A stretch of 64,000 nucleotides of DNA, taken from Labia minor. Its lineage: Eukaryota; Arthropoda; Insecta; Dermaptera; Spongiphoridae. Location: the NCBI GenBank assembly GCA_963082975.1, contig OY720345.1:15588491-15652490 (forward strand), read 5' to 3'. The notes under the pieces are model-generated. The model was not told where the DNA came from, did not search any database, and was given only the letters and a program-made list of their open reading frames with translations. Shown piece by piece: positions 10,631-23,410 of the stretch. The first letter of the stretch is position 1. Every line of letters starts with the position of its first letter. Both the position numbers and the translations under genes were made by a program.

Positions 10631-12382
10631 TAAGAAATTAAAGAGTAGCTATGAAATTATTATTGATTATGAAAGAGAAGAGATTAAAATTTTAAAATTT
10701 ATAGAAACATGTACAAGGAACCGTCCTTGGAAAATAATAAATAAATAACTACGGGGCAACAAAAGTAGAAAGGTGAAAAGATTTAGAAAATTATAGGTAT
10801 TCTTTCTAGAGGTATATTTGTTTTAAAATCGATATTAAGAAATCTTGATTTATATGGAAAAAAAAAATAAAAAATAAGTTATTTACCTGTATTTATTTAT
10901 TTATTTGTTGATAAGAAATCTATTTAAATTGAAAAGTGAATGTTAATCAAAGGAGTTCTATAAAAATAATAATAACAAATATATCAAAGAAAAATAGGAC
11001 AATTTTTAAAAAATCAAATTTTTAAGATCAAGATTTTATTAAAAAAGGATTTCCAAATAGTTTATCGTAAATAGATAAAATTATATATATAATAATAATA
11101 TTTGAGTATTATTTATAATATAAATAAATTTCCACCAATTGTAATAAATTAAATAAAAAAAAATGTGTAATCTTTAAAAATGATCGAATGAAACAAAATA
11201 ATCATCAAGAATTGTTTTTTTTTCAATTTTTTAATTACCAAATGTAATAATCCCTCCAAAAACAGTACTGTTGTAATCAAAGTTGATCCTATTTCAATAC
11301 ATATTACGATATAATAAGAAAAAGAAACGGATTTATTTATTTTAATGAAAAGTATAGTTTTTTTTTTCTTAATAATAAAATAGAAAATATTTTTCTTAGT
11401 CTTTTAATTTTATTTTATATACAACATTTATATTAAAAAAATTTGTAGAATAACATGTTGGCCAGTTGATATTTCAACATTACAAAAGACACACACCCAC
11501 GAATGAAAAAGTGAGAGAATAACAGTTGAAAATTTCAAAATTTTCAATCAGCTATTCATAGATATAATAGTTTTTTTAAACCGATAATTTTTTTTTAATG
11601 AAAATGCTTCTATGTATTGTATATTTTATATTTAAATTATTTATTAAATACAAAATAATTTTGTATCATATATGGAATACTTTCAGATAAGTGTAGAAAT
11701 TTGGATTTATTTTTTTAAAAATTTTTTATTCAAAAAATACAAATAAAAATATCTGATTTTTGGTTTTATAAATATTATAATACAATTTTGATGTTAATGA
11801 AAATACTAGAAACATAAAAAAATATTAATCAACAGATGGATAAAATATATGAAAAAAGTTCGTAAAAGTTATTAAATTTCGTTTACACTAATTACAAAAA
11901 TAAAAAATTTAAAGAAAAATATAAATATAAACCATTAAAAATTAATTAAAATAATAATAATAATAATTACTAATATAATTTAATATAAGTTTAGTTTAGA
12001 TTATATTATAATAGGCTGGACATGGGAAAAGAATTTAAAAAAAATATATTCTAGAATAAAAATTTAAATTAAATTAATTGATTCTTTAAAGAGAATATCG
12101 ATAACTTAATATATAAAATAGTGTTCTATAATTTACATAACGAAGTTAGAATATATATCATTTTTTAGCATAATTTCTTATCAAAAAGTAAACCGATACT
12201 ATTCGGTCCATATATAAAAATATTATATATGGTCCATATATACAAAAAAAAAATCTTTGTATTATTACTATGGTAACAGACAACATGGTATTAATAATTA
12301 ATTTTATATATTTGTACTTTTTTTAATAGATATTTATTAACAAATTTTATTGAAAATATTCTACCTAGATAATTAAAAAATT
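10631..12382. other. AT-rich desert
   Basis: Long run without GC-rich islands, splice-flanked frames or recognised repeats; a short inverted AAAATTTTC-type hairpin lies near 11530. Confidence 0.5.
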
Positions 12383-12771
12383 GTCAACATTCAATCAAGC
12401 TGAAATTCTATATATAGCAGTTTTATACAATTTTTAATCATGAGAAAAATTATCAAATATATATATCTTTATTTTTGCGGTCAATTTAGAGGAAAAAAAA
12501 TGAAAACGTGATAGGTAATGACCCTCTTCCGGTTGAGCTACAATTCTCAAAAGTTGAAAGAAAACTACAAATTTTGAATAATGCCCATGTACCAAATTTC
12601 ATGATTCTATCTCAAACCGCTTTTGAGTAATCTTGTCTACATACACACACACACACACACAAACAAACATTTTTCTCAACCTTAGTGAAAATGATTCAGG
12701 AACCTTCAAAACGTATAAAAACATCAAAATCTCAACAACGAAAATTCTCGTGATCTGGCGAGATAGTAATT
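12383..12771 (+). repeat. Dispersed repeat family A, copy 2 (partial)
   Basis: Begins at ATTCAATCAAGCTGAAATTC and runs through CTATATATAGCAG, CCGGTTGAGCTAC, a (CA)n tract at about 12645-12662 and ACCTTCAAAACGTATAAAAA. It lacks the GGAGTGTCTCC and CACGTG part present in copies 1 and 3. Confidence 0.75.
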
Positions 12772-13450
12772 TAGAAAATTATTTTTTTTTTGTTAAGAAC
12801 TTTATAGAATTCAAATTATTAAGTGTTTTTCAATTTAAAATTAAAACAAAAATTACAAAAATAAATTATAATTTTGTAAATTTACAAAATAATAGAAAAA
12901 AACCTATTATAATTGATCTTAGATTTAATAAATGTGAGTAAATATCTAATTTTCAATGTTTTCAAGTCACAAATTTACTTTTACAAATTTCATTTCATTT
13001 GGATTGAATTTTTTTCACAAAATACATCAATATAAGTTTTTGTTAGATTCAGAATTTGTCTCTTTCACACAATGGCAATATTAAAAATTATATTAAAAAA
13101 ATTTATAATATAAAAATATTAAATAAAATAATTTCAACTTAATTATAAAAACTAATATAATGTGGAGTATACTGAAGTATTAAATTATTATCTATTGTTT
13201 AGAGAGAGTTACTTTTTAAAATAATCGAGTATATTCTCATCAAGGTTGTCGTTGTTTTGATAAATAAATAAAAACGAATCAAGATTTCAATTAATAATTT
13301 TTGTTCATTATTCAATTTTAGTTATTTACAGAAAGAAGATAAAATCAACAAAAATATATTACAGGTTTTTTTTATATGTAAATGATTACAAAAAAAAAGT
13401 CTTAGATATGTAGTGAAATGAAATTTGAAAAATTAAATGAAGAATTTAGT
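12772..13450. other. AT-rich spacer
   Basis: No supported gene; the open frame entering from the repeat at 12.6 kb is low-complexity and repeat-derived. Confidence 0.5.
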
Positions 13451-13692
13451 GTTGTTCATAATTAGAAAAAAAAAAAAATAAAGTTAAAAAAATAAAGAAA
13501 AATATTTATTCATTTCAATTCAAATTGTAAATTTAAGTATTAATATAATTTAAATAATAAAAATTCTATTAGTGTGTGTTGTTCATAATTAAAAAAAAAA
13601 TTAAATTAAAAAAAATAAAGAAAAATATTTATTCATTTCAATTCAAATTGTAAATTTAAGTGTTAATATAATTTAAATAATAAAAATTCTAT
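13451..13692. repeat. Tandem duplication, 127-bp unit, two copies
   Basis: GTTGTTCATAATTA recurs at 13451 and 13578, followed each time by the same A-rich text, TTCATTTCAATTCAAATTG and ATAATAAAAATTCTAT. Few differences separate the two copies, so the duplication is young. Confidence 0.85.
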
Positions 13693-14554
13693 CTTTATAT
13701 AATTTAATCACAATTTTGATAATTTATCATTTCTTTTAAATTATTATGATTAAACATAAATAGTCACTCATATGCTGTTTGTATTTTTTTTTTTTTGATA
13801 CAAGATGTTAATAAAATAAATATATAATTAAACGTATTAAATAAATAAATATTTAAAAAATAATCTAATAATTATTTATTTATAAAAATGTTTTTGTTCG
13901 TGTTAATTATACAAATTTGTTTATTTTAACACCGAAAAAACTAAATTGATGATGGGCGAGAATATTGAGAAATTTTAGTGCAAATTTCTTAAGACCTTTG
14001 AATTGGAAAAAATACCTTTTCTAAAATGGTGTGTGAGTGTTTGAGTGTGAGTGTGTGTCCCCATCAATATATAAAAGACAAAATAACAGGGTTGTATCTC
14101 CATTAAATAGGCATTCAAGTATAAATGATAGTAAAAATTAAAAATGATTAAAAATTATATCAATTGGCTAAAGAAAGGGTTAATTTTATATATATAATAT
14201 TAATATTATTTTTATTATTAAATTCTAAAATATTATAAAAATAAATAAATAAAGTACGTTGGTCGAAAATTTTATAAAAAAAAAAAATTTGTTTAATAAG
14301 CATTTAGTCTGTACTATATAAATTTTTTTTTTTTTTTAACATCAGAAATTAATATAATTCTAAATTTTTTATATTTTTAATGAAAAAATTGTATTAATAT
14401 AACAATTAATTAAATACCTGAATATGAATTATAAAATCTTGATTAATTATTAGTATAGAAAATAACTTTGGTTATGATCCGACGGGTGTTTGTTGGTAAG
14501 TGAATATTGTTGAGTATTGTTCTAGTATTAAGAGATTATTTCAAATGAAATTCA

Positions 14555-14587
<33 letters not shown>

Positions 14588-15910
14588 AATTTTAATATAA
14601 ATTTAACCCGATCTATCTTACACAACAAATTAAAGAAATTTATTATTACAAATAAATAATAAATATTTATCAAAAGAATTTAAAGATATAATTTAAATCG
14701 TATCATATTCTTGGATCTAGTTACAAATCTATTTTGTTTTTAAAATATGTGATATATATTTAAAATTAAATATTAAATTAAAGATATTTTATATCTATAA
14801 AATGAATATATATATAATTTTAATTTAAAATCATTTTTCTTATAATAAGAAAAGAAAAGAAATAAAAAGTGAAAAATTTAAATAATATTAATATTAATTA
14901 CATTTATAATAGTTTATTTTAAAAATTCAAAATTTCTTTAAGGGGGTAAAGCGACGGAAAACAAATTATAGTTATTATATATTAAAAAATAAAATAATAT
15001 AATTTAAATATTATCTAAAAAATAATTACAAAAATGAGTTTCAATTTGAACCAATGATTAATTAATTTATCACCATTCCTGGTTAAAAAAACTATTTTTA
15101 GATTTAGAGAAGTATAATTTAAATCCATCTATAATACATATATGTTCTTTCTTATTTCTGAATGTAATTAAATATAAAAAAAGAACAAATTTCTTAGTTT
15201 TTATTAAACTAATTTTTTAATTATTCTAATTAATAATAAATATATTTTGGAAGATTTGGAAATAAAATTTTAAATTTTAATTTAAAATTGACCATTGATA
15301 GTGAAAAATTAAAAATAATTAATAAAATCTTGAAATCAATTCGTTTTTGTTTTAAATTAATATTGTATTTGATATATAATCATAAAAAAAAGATCACTTA
15401 CTAAGAATATTACTTCTACGTTAAATGGGAAAATAAATGTTATGTTTGTGTTTTCAAATTTATATTCAAATGATAATACTAGTTAAATAGAAATTAATTT
15501 TAATTTTTCATGAATTAATTTTGAAACAAAATTGCAATTTTTTATTTTTATTTTTTACTTATTTATTTAATTCTTTGTGATTTATTTATATTTTATATAA
15601 TTGCCATTCTACATTTTTTTTTTATTATTATTATTCTCGAGAAGATTTGTTTTCTTTGATCTATATATCTACTTAATTTATATTTTCTGATACACTGATT
15701 CAATCTTATTTCCATTAAATATATTAGATGTAAGATGTCTACTCACAATCAGATTCATTAATTCTGAAGAGAAAAAGATAAAAAAAAAAATGATGTCTAT
15801 GATACCAAAGCAAAGAAAATATATAAGAGTTCGTTTTATAATTTGGATATAATTAATTTAATATTTATTGAATTTTTTAAAAAAGGGAGGAGTGAAATGA
15901 AATATTAATA
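13693..15910. other. AT-rich desert
   Basis: A GTGTGAGTGTTTGAGTGTGA tract at about 14030-14060, (TA)n at 14556-14582; nothing gene-like. Confidence 0.5.
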
Positions 15911-15912
15911 AA

Positions 15913-16010
15913 GAAATATTTACTCTCTCTAATAATAATTATTAATAATATTCTTTGTTTATAGAAATATTTACTCTCTATAATAATAATTATTAATATT
16001 CTTTGTTTAT
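15913..16010. repeat. Tandem duplication, 51-bp unit, two copies
   Basis: GAAATATTTACTCTCT and the following AATAATAATTATTAAT..TTCTTTGTTTAT occur twice in a row with small length changes. Confidence 0.8.
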
Positions 16011-16077
16011 ATATTTAAATATATACATAACAATGAAATATATATTATTTGAATTATTATTATTATTATAATATTAC

Positions 16078-16129
16078 GAAGTTAGTTACAAATAAATTGT
16101 CAAAATTAATTTAATTTATAACTAACTTC
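16078..16129. repeat. Short imperfect inverted repeat (hairpin)
   Basis: GAAGTTAGTTACAAAT and its near complement ATTTATAACTAACTTC face each other across about 15 bp. Could be a small MITE end pair or a chance hairpin. Confidence 0.5.
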
Positions 16130-16469
16130 ATTATTTTTTTTTTAAATTAATTATTTTAATTATTTTAACTTATTACGACGATTTGAATAAAAGTTAATAA
16201 TTTTATATTCTTAGGTTTTTATGCCGCCGGCAGCATATATGATGGCTAGTTTCATTACTATATTTATTAATTATATAATTAATATGGAGTAAATAAGTGA
16301 TTTCAAAGATAAAGAGATAATCTTTCAACGAATGAATTTTTGAGGAGAAATAAAAATAAAAACATGCTTTTGAATTTTATTTTGGATTTATTCCATGCAA
16401 TTCTTTGGTCGAATATGAAAATTCGGGCATGGATAAATTTAAAAAAAAAAATAAAATAATGAATTAGAA

Positions 16470-17560
16470 CCATTTCGGTTATGATAAAGTGTTGACGAGG
16501 ATGGTGGTTGAAATGGAGATGAGATATTTATTAAGGTGGGGAGTTTTCGATGAGGGGGAAGGGGAGGTTTGTGCAAATGATATTGGGGGGGGGGGGGTTT
16601 GAGTCTGACTTACCAGAATAGCCACCATCGGAGTGATAATTCCAGTGTTGGGAATCCAGAACGAAACAATCAAATCAATCCACCAGGGTTGAAGGACCAA
16701 ACTGACGGACGGCTACTCAGTTTGCTTGCCAATCACTTGAGAAGAAACCAACCACCTGTTTACACTCAACTTGTACACCGCAAACGCGCGTCACTCACAG
16801 TCTACTCGATCCGACCCATAGACAAACCAAATGGGAGATTTTTTTTTTTTTTGTTTTAATAGATCTCTCTATCTCTATATATTTATTTAATTATTTATTC
16901 TATGAAAATAATTTTTTTTATTTTTTTCTAGAATAAATAACTAAATAAATATATATGTAGGCAAACAGTCATCAATGGATATTAATAGTTGGAGAGAGAA
17001 AAAAAAAGTTTTTTTTTTTTGCAAAGAATATATATATTTTGATGAATTGGTAGGGGGGGTGAAACACTCACTCTCACGCGCGCGCACACTCACACACACA
17101 CACACACAAACGTCGTGGGGGTTGCGATTTGCTCAGTGTGTGGAATGGGATCCGGAATATCGTGTTCACGTGCTGTTGCCTCGAGTGGTTACAAGTCGAC
17201 TAAACAGGGTTTTGTTGATCTTCCCTGGCACAGTGGAAGAGAGTGGGGGTAATGGGCGTGGCCATATGCCTGCTCCGCCTGCTTACCCTCTCTCGACTAT
17301 CGATTGGGGACAGTCTCGCGTTATCATTGGCTCCCGACCAGTTCATGTTCCACCAATCCTGGAACGGGTTAGACAGGACTCTAGGGAATTTTTCGTTTCT
17401 CGTTTTCTTTTTTTTTCCCCTCTCTGTCTCTCTATTCTTTTTTTATACCTCGCTCTCACTCGCTCCCTACCAAATCCAAGTTTACGCCTACTACTCGATT
17501 GCTTTGACGGATGCTGCCATCTCGTGATTATTAGCGTTTATTATTAAAATACCACCCCAA
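16470..17560. promoter_or_regulatory. GC- and CpG-rich island, candidate promoter region
   Basis: Within an AT-rich desert this kilobase is strongly GC-richer and rich in CG dinucleotides (for example CGCGCGCAC at about 17076, GCGCGTCACTC at 16785). It includes an inverted CCAAT-like ATTGGCTCC at about 17326, CACGTG at about 17167, GGGCGTGGC at about 17254, a 13-G run at 16585 and a (CA)n tract near 17090. Such composition fits an active promoter with 5' untranslated sequence rather than a protein exon. No homologous protein is recognised on either strand. Confidence 0.4.
16614..16850 (-). other. Candidate first exon on minus strand
   Basis: On the minus strand a GC-richer segment ends in the strong splice donor CTATTCTG|GTAAGT at 16614/16613. 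Fifteen bases upstream is an ATG (16626-16628) in the context CTCCGATGG, giving M-V-A-I-L before the donor. This would be a first exon with mostly untranslated sequence, its next exon somewhere in the desert to the left. No downstream exon was recognised, so this is inference from one splice site and the island. Confidence 0.25.
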
Positions 17561-19137
17561 TGGTATAATTAAATTAGCGCCAAATTTTTAAGTTTTTTTT
17601 TATTTCTTTTATTTAGTATAATAATCAGAAATTGTTTTTGGAATTAATAATTATTTTCATTTCAAAAATAATTCAATAAATATAAGTTTTAATAATTATT
17701 TTTTTTAAGTTTTTTCTGAAAGAAAATTAATTAATGTGGATGAAAAATATTTTTAAAACTGAAAAGCAAACAAAAAATACTGAACTTAAAGTTGAACAGG
17801 GAAATTGAACCTCAAAAAATTTCAATAAATTAATACCATAGTGACAATGAATAACTCAATACCAATTATATAAATATAAAAAAAAAATTTATAAAATAAC
17901 CTTTTTCTCATGGACTAAAAAGAATAAAATAATTTTTCCTTAAACCTGAAAAAGTTTATAGATGAATTGTTTCATATACAACGAAAAACGTTGGGTGCAT
18001 TTACGCTTAGTTTCGATTCGTAATTAAAATAAAATAAAAATAAATAAAAAATTAAATTTTCCTGCATAAACGAATAAACTAAATGAATTTTTTTTTAATA
18101 AAATATAATAATTATTACCTAAAATCAATTCAATTAAAAAATTGAAAAAAAGGAGAAAATTAAAAATTGGAAAAATTAAAGATTAAATTTGAAAATAATA
18201 ACAATTCTTATTAATATTTTTCTTTTTTTTTATTTCAAATATAATATTTAAAACTATATTCTCTTTAAAAATGTAAAAAAAAAATTAATTTTCTTGATTA
18301 GCCCATACAATTTAGGTGAGGATAATAATAATAATACCCAGCAATTTAAATTTTGTTTTTTAAAAAAAAAAAAGTAAAAAATTGATTAATTTACTAAAGG
18401 ACATACTTTAAAGCTTTTGGCCTTCTTAAGAACTTTTTATTAATTTTAAGATAAGAGTAATTTTCCCTTCTTGATAATTTTAAAAAAATAATTATAATTT
18501 CAAAACATATATTCAACTAATATTATTATTTATTTTTAAAATCAGAAACACATACCCATTTTCACGTCTTTACGATAAAAGAAACCATACAGTGAAGAGA
18601 TTAAGGAGTTTAGACAAGGGGACGATTTTTCTTTTATAGCGACTGAATTGAAAAAAAGGGGCGTTAGAATTTGAAGTAGATCTTATTAAAAGCTTGATTC
18701 TTCGATCTATTATCATTTAAAATCTAAATCTAAACTTTTAATACCTTCAAATATTATTTAATAACTATTTAATAATCAATATTTTTTTTTTAAATAATCT
18801 TAAATAATTTAATGAAATATAAGTAGAATATATATTATTATTACATAATATATTATTTCATAATTTCACCAATGATATATTAATAATTATTTTGTATTAA
18901 ATAATTTAAAATACAAATTTATTATAAAACAAAATATGAAAATAACTATTATATATTTTTAATAATAAGTAATTGAATATTGAATGATAAGATAATATAT
19001 ACAAGTTTTACATTAATTTCACTTCATACTTAAAAACATACCCAAATATTAAAAAAATTGAACAAAAGAAAACAAACAATTTCAAATTAACAAATAAATA
19101 TATCTAAATTATATGCTATGTATAATTATTTAAAAAC
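17561..19137. other. AT-rich desert
   Basis: No gene or defined repeat is supported. Confidence 0.5.
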
Positions 19138-19440
19138 AGCATACAGGTTGCGATGCAACCAACACACTTGACTCTCAACCTGGTGATTCCGGGCTCAAGT
19201 CCCAGGCCTGACAAGATAATTTTTCTCTATAGGGTCTATAGGAACGAGGTGCACCCAGTCTACGTAATCAAGATTACGAAGTTACTGGGAATAAAATGTA
19301 GCGGTTTCCGATCCAGAAAATCAAGATAAAGGTGGAGATGATTTGTTGTACTAGTCATACAACACCACTACCCTGCTTAAGTGGCAACCGATTTGATAGA
19401 AATAGTCCTTCTTTCATAGAATGTACAAAAGGGTTTATTT
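19138..19440 (+). mobile_element. tRNA-derived SINE-like element
   Basis: The 5' 70 bp resemble a tRNA head: GATGCAACCAACACAC, then CTCTCAACCTGG in the anticodon region and GGGCTCAAGTCCC, close to the Pol III B box GGTTCGANTCC. An unrelated body follows, with GAACGAGGTGCACCCAG, TAGCGGTTTCCGATC and AGAATGTACAAAAGG, shared in part with the copy at 9.0 kb. It ends in a T-rich tail. Tail-end target duplications were not resolved. Confidence 0.65.
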
Positions 19441-20959
19441 AGTTTATTCATTTTAGTTTAATTAAGTCACTTGGTATTTCAATTGCAATTCTGAAGAGAT
19501 CAAACAAATTGTAATTCTGAAATATGATATTTTTAATAATTTATAGATTTTTGTATATAAATATATGATAAACCGATAACACATACGATTGTATTTTTAT
19601 TATTACTTTATTTATTTTCCTTATAAGTATGTTTTTTTTACAAAGGATTGTAGCTAATAAAAATTACAAGGGCAGTGATCTCTATAAATAAATGTTATAT
19701 ATTTTAAATCTTTTACTTTTAATTTTTTTAATATTATATATTTTTTTTAATATATATTTTATATAGGTATTTTATTAATATTTTTAAAATCGGTTCTTAC
19801 TTTTGTCATCTGATACTTAATCTTTAATTTATACTAAAATATTGACAATTTATTTGAATTCATATTTTATAAAAATTGTTTTCATATTAATTAATAATAT
19901 TTTTCATCCTTAAAATATAACCATGAGACTTGATTCATCCATTCATAGTTGAAATAAATTAAGTATGGTGTGTTTTAAAACCATAAATAAAAATAAAAAT
20001 AAAAATAATTTATCAAATAAATAGATGTCAAAAAATTCATAAAACATTAAAAGAGAAAAGATTGATTTACAGAAGTAGCAACACAAAAAAATAACAAAAT
20101 TTGAGTTTAAAACGAAAATTAATCATATAATTGAAAAAATGGGGGGGGGGCAGGGTTTTAATAAAAAATAATGGGGAAAGAATTGCAGAAGACTGCTAAC
20201 AAACGTTTTGAAATTTTTGAAATAGGTCTTAAATTTCTGAAATATTTTAAGTGCCTAGTTCTATTATCTATTGGCTATTTACATATTATAAAAAAAAATA
20301 TTTAATTGTATGTTTTTATATTTTCTTTTAATGATATGAGTTTCTATAAAAGAAATAATTATTAAAAGCATACATCATTATAAGGAATTTATAAATACTT
20401 ATATAAAAATAAAAAGAAAAAAACATTTATATTTCATGCTTTAAAAGTATATTATTAATTTGCCAAATTTTGAGAATTATTTTATATTTTAATAAGTAAA
20501 AAATCGAAGAATACACAAAACGTGACTGACTTTTTCAGTTGTCAAAAACAAACTACTAATCTTAAATGACTGATAATGTCAACATATGAGAAACATATGT
20601 GTACCAACAAAACAAAAAATAATAAATAAATTCGATAATCGAAAATTCACAGCCCGCGAAAATTCAAAATTCACCCTTTTCTTTTAAACAGATCTCGTAT
20701 ATATATAAATATATATAAGTACTCATTTTATCATTTTAAATTTATTTTTCTATAAAACCATTTATTGAAGATTCTTTGTTTTTTTGTTTTTTAGTAAAAG
20801 AAAATTTTTAAATTTTAATAAAAATGATGATAATAAAAGATTTTCAATTTTTGGGAAAGGTACCATTGTATTTCTACAAATTTTTAAATCAAGAAGTTAA
20901 AAAAAAATGCAAATAATACGAAAATTAAAAAAACGATTCTGATGACCCCCTTCTAACTT
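19441..20959. other. AT-rich spacer
   Basis: Includes a run of ten G at 20141-20150. No gene is supported. Confidence 0.5.
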
Positions 20960-20967
20960 ATTGTACT

Positions 20968-21233
20968 CAGTGGTGTATTGGGAGGGGAACCCCGGGGAAC
21001 GACGTTCCCTTACCTTTTTTCAGAACCGGAACGCTTTGCAGTACTTTTTCATGTCCCGACAACTCCCACTTAAATCTACTGTTAGAATTTCTGTTTTTGT
21101 GTTCGACAATATTTTGTATAGTAAGAATAAGAAAAAATAAAAACTAATATGGAAAAAAATAGTTTGCTGAAAATAGGACTTTTTTGCTCCCACAATGCGT
21201 TCCCTTACTTCTTATTTTACCAATACATCACTG
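20968..21233. mobile_element. hAT-type MITE with perfect 8-bp target duplication
   Basis: Termini CAGTGGTGTATTGG and CCAATACATCACTG are inverted repeats with one mismatch. ATTGTACT flanks both ends (20960-20967 and 21234-21241), a perfect hAT-size duplication. The interior has CGTTCCCTTAC near both ends, so the inverted similarity is longer than the outer 14 bp. Non-coding. Confidence 0.92.
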
Positions 21234-21241
21234 ATTGTACT

Positions 21242-21550
21242 TCTTCTGCTTCCTAGAACTTGTCCCTTGCAGGGTCTGCTCAAATTGTTTCAGCCTCATT
21301 TAAGGGTCCTGTCCATCTGTGATGCGAACTCGAACTCGGGTTCTATCGCTAGTCTGACGGCAGAGTGGGAGGGGATATGTAAGGATTTTTTGAATATGGA
21401 ATTGATGGGATTTGGTGACTTACGTGAGGAGGGTTTTTCCTTGAAGTGAACATATCTCTATCGAAGTCATAGAGAGTATCCACCCGCTATTCGTATTCTA
21501 ACCTATTATACATTTAAAGTTAGAAAAGTTGATTTGGGGGGGGGGGGGGG
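21242..21550 (+). other. GC-richer island with an unexplained open frame
   Basis: Composition jumps relative to the surroundings. After TCCCTTGCAG, a good 3' splice site, a frame runs GLLKLFQPHLRVLSICDANS.. to a stop at 21449 (about 60 residues). It could be a decayed transposon or a lone exon; no family is recognised. The stretch ends in a run of 15 G (21536-21550). The hAT MITE at 20968-21233 inserted just to its left. Confidence 0.3.
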
Positions 21551-21789
21551 AAGGTAAGGTAAGGGCTCAACAATTATTAGTTTTTAAATAAATATGTGAT
21601 AAAAACAATTGAATAAATTCCAAATATTATAAATAGATAAAAAATGGGATCAGATTAAATATGCAATAATAATCTAAAATTTGAAATGTCTACATAAGCG
21701 TTATAGGTAAAAATACCTATAAACTTTAAGTCACTTACAAAACTAGTTTTATTCAGAATTTTAATAAGAATCATTGTTTTTCTGATATC

Positions 21790-22615
21790 GCGTAAGAGAT
21801 AGTATTGCGGTCACGAAAATTTTCGATGTTGAGATTTTGATGTTTTTATACGTTTTGAAGGTTCCTGAATCATTTTCACTAAGGTTGAGAAAAATGTCTG
21901 TGTGTGTGTGTATGTGTGTGTGTATGTATGTATGTAGACAAGATTACGCAAAAACGGTTTGAGCTAGAATGATGAAATTTGGTACATGGGCATTATTCAA
22001 AATTCATAGTTTTCTATCAACTTTTGAGAAATGTAGCTCAACCGGAAGAGGGTCATTACTTACAACATTTTGATTTTTTCTCTCTAAAGTGACTGTAAAA
22101 ATAAAGATATATTTTGATAATTTTTCACATGATTGAAAATTGTATAAAACTGCTATATATAGAATTTCAGAAATTTAATATTCTTCTTCCCATAAATATG
22201 CACGAATATCGGATTTTTATTTTTATTTTTGAGAAATGTATCTCATTCGGAAGAATACTATTACCTAGAACGTTTTCATTTTTCCCCCTCAAAACTGACC
22301 ATAAAAATAAAGATATACGGTATGCTTGATAGTTTTTCACATAATCAAAAATTGTATAAAACTGCTATTTAGTATTTCAGCATGACTGAATTGGTGAAAG
22401 TGCCAGAATTAATTTTTTAACACTGCAAATCTCACGCGCCAACACGTGACGTGGTTCTATCAACAAAGAGCCAAACATGCACTGGTTTAATAAATATTAT
22501 TTATTAATTTTAATTTATAATTTATAATTAATTAAATTTAATTTAAATATAATATATTATGTTATTTAATCCAATTCAAATTGCGAGATAGTCGAATGGA
22601 GACACTCCAGCTTAT
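21790..22615 (-). repeat. Dispersed repeat family A, copy 3 (longest)
   Basis: Reverse-oriented relative to copies 1 and 2. It contains the CA tract (here GT, 21899-21935), the CCGGAAGAGGG block and both the CACGTG/GCGCC part and GGAGACACTCC at its far end. Internally it is duplicated: the block TTTTTCACAT..GAAAATTGTATAAAACTGCTAT occurs near 22122 and again near 22332, so it is a composite of two overlapping copies or carries an internal tandem duplication. Confidence 0.75.
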
Positions 22616-22831
22616 TTTTTTTTGTTTTAATAAAAATTTACTCATAAATAAAAAACTATTTTAAAAATTAAAATAAATATATAAACCTGGAAGATTTTTG
22701 TAATTTGTCAAAGATTTTTAATGTAGAAAATATGCCGATTATTTATATTAATATTATATATTATATGTCGATTATTTTGTGATAATTCATGTGTTACTGG
22801 TTGACAGGATAGTATTCTAAGCTAAGATTTA

Positions 22832-23179
22832 CGAGGGGTGTTCAAATTATTCTCGGTAACGGGGTAATTTAGCAGTGACGAAGGGATTTAAATTATTTCA
22901 GTTGGTAACGACACTCCCTGAGAACATAACCTCAAAATTTCATTTATTTATCATTAGTACTAATCTAATTATGGTTGGTGTAAGAAGACCAGAATGACTG
23001 ATGCGACAATGTTGAGAAAAATGTTTTGAAGAAATAAAGCATACACCTTACAGCCCAGACCTTGCCCCCAGTGATTACTTCTTGTTCCCCAACCTAAAAA
23101 AAATATCTTCGTGGAAAACGTTTTTCTGACGACGCATTTTCCTTCATACCTATACCGAGAATACTTTGAACACCCCTCG
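22832..23179 (+). mobile_element. Internally deleted mariner element with transposase remnant
   Basis: Termini CGAGGGGTGTTCAAATTATT and AATACTTTGAACACCCCTCG are inverted repeats, with TA outside each end (22830-22831, 23180-23181). At about 23040-23102 the plus strand encodes YSPDLAPSDYFLFPNLKK, the hallmark of mariner transposase around its second catalytic Asp (DD34D class). At 348 bp versus about 1.3 kb for a full element, most of the transposase gene is gone. A dead copy that could only be moved in trans. Confidence 0.9.
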
Positions 23180-23199
23180 TAAATGTGAAGGTTTAATTG

Positions 23200-23410
23200 A
23201 GCGTTTTCCAACCTGGGGGGCGCGAGACTGTTTTAAGGGGGGCGCGAATGTGTTTAGAACCAATTTTGTTTTCTAAAATCTATAGTAATCTATAACAGGA
23301 GTTGTCCAATTTTTTCAATATAGTTATTAAAAAAAAGTAAAATGTTTTTTGCGATAAGGCTTTTGAACATTTTCGATTTTTTTCAATTTTTTCCATATGG
23401 TTACTATATT
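23200..23410. mobile_element. Truncated hAT-type MITE pieces
   Basis: Two pieces abut. The first has the hAT-like start CGTTTTCCAACCTGGGGGG. The second, from 23296, starts CAGGAGTTGTCCAA, like the 1.9-kb MITE terminus, and runs into the shared module TTTTTTCAATATAGTTATTAAA..GTAAAATG. No matching right terminus or target duplication is seen. Confidence 0.55.

Noticed and set aside
12633-12941. A 102-residue frame
   Set aside because: Starts in the CA tract of repeat family A and continues in Lys/Asn-rich AT-derived text.
16975-17547. A 190-residue plus-strand frame through the GC-rich island
   Set aside because: The text is low-complexity and hydrophobic in parts by pyrimidine runs, overlaps another equally long frame, and matches no family; long frames are expected in GC-rich DNA.
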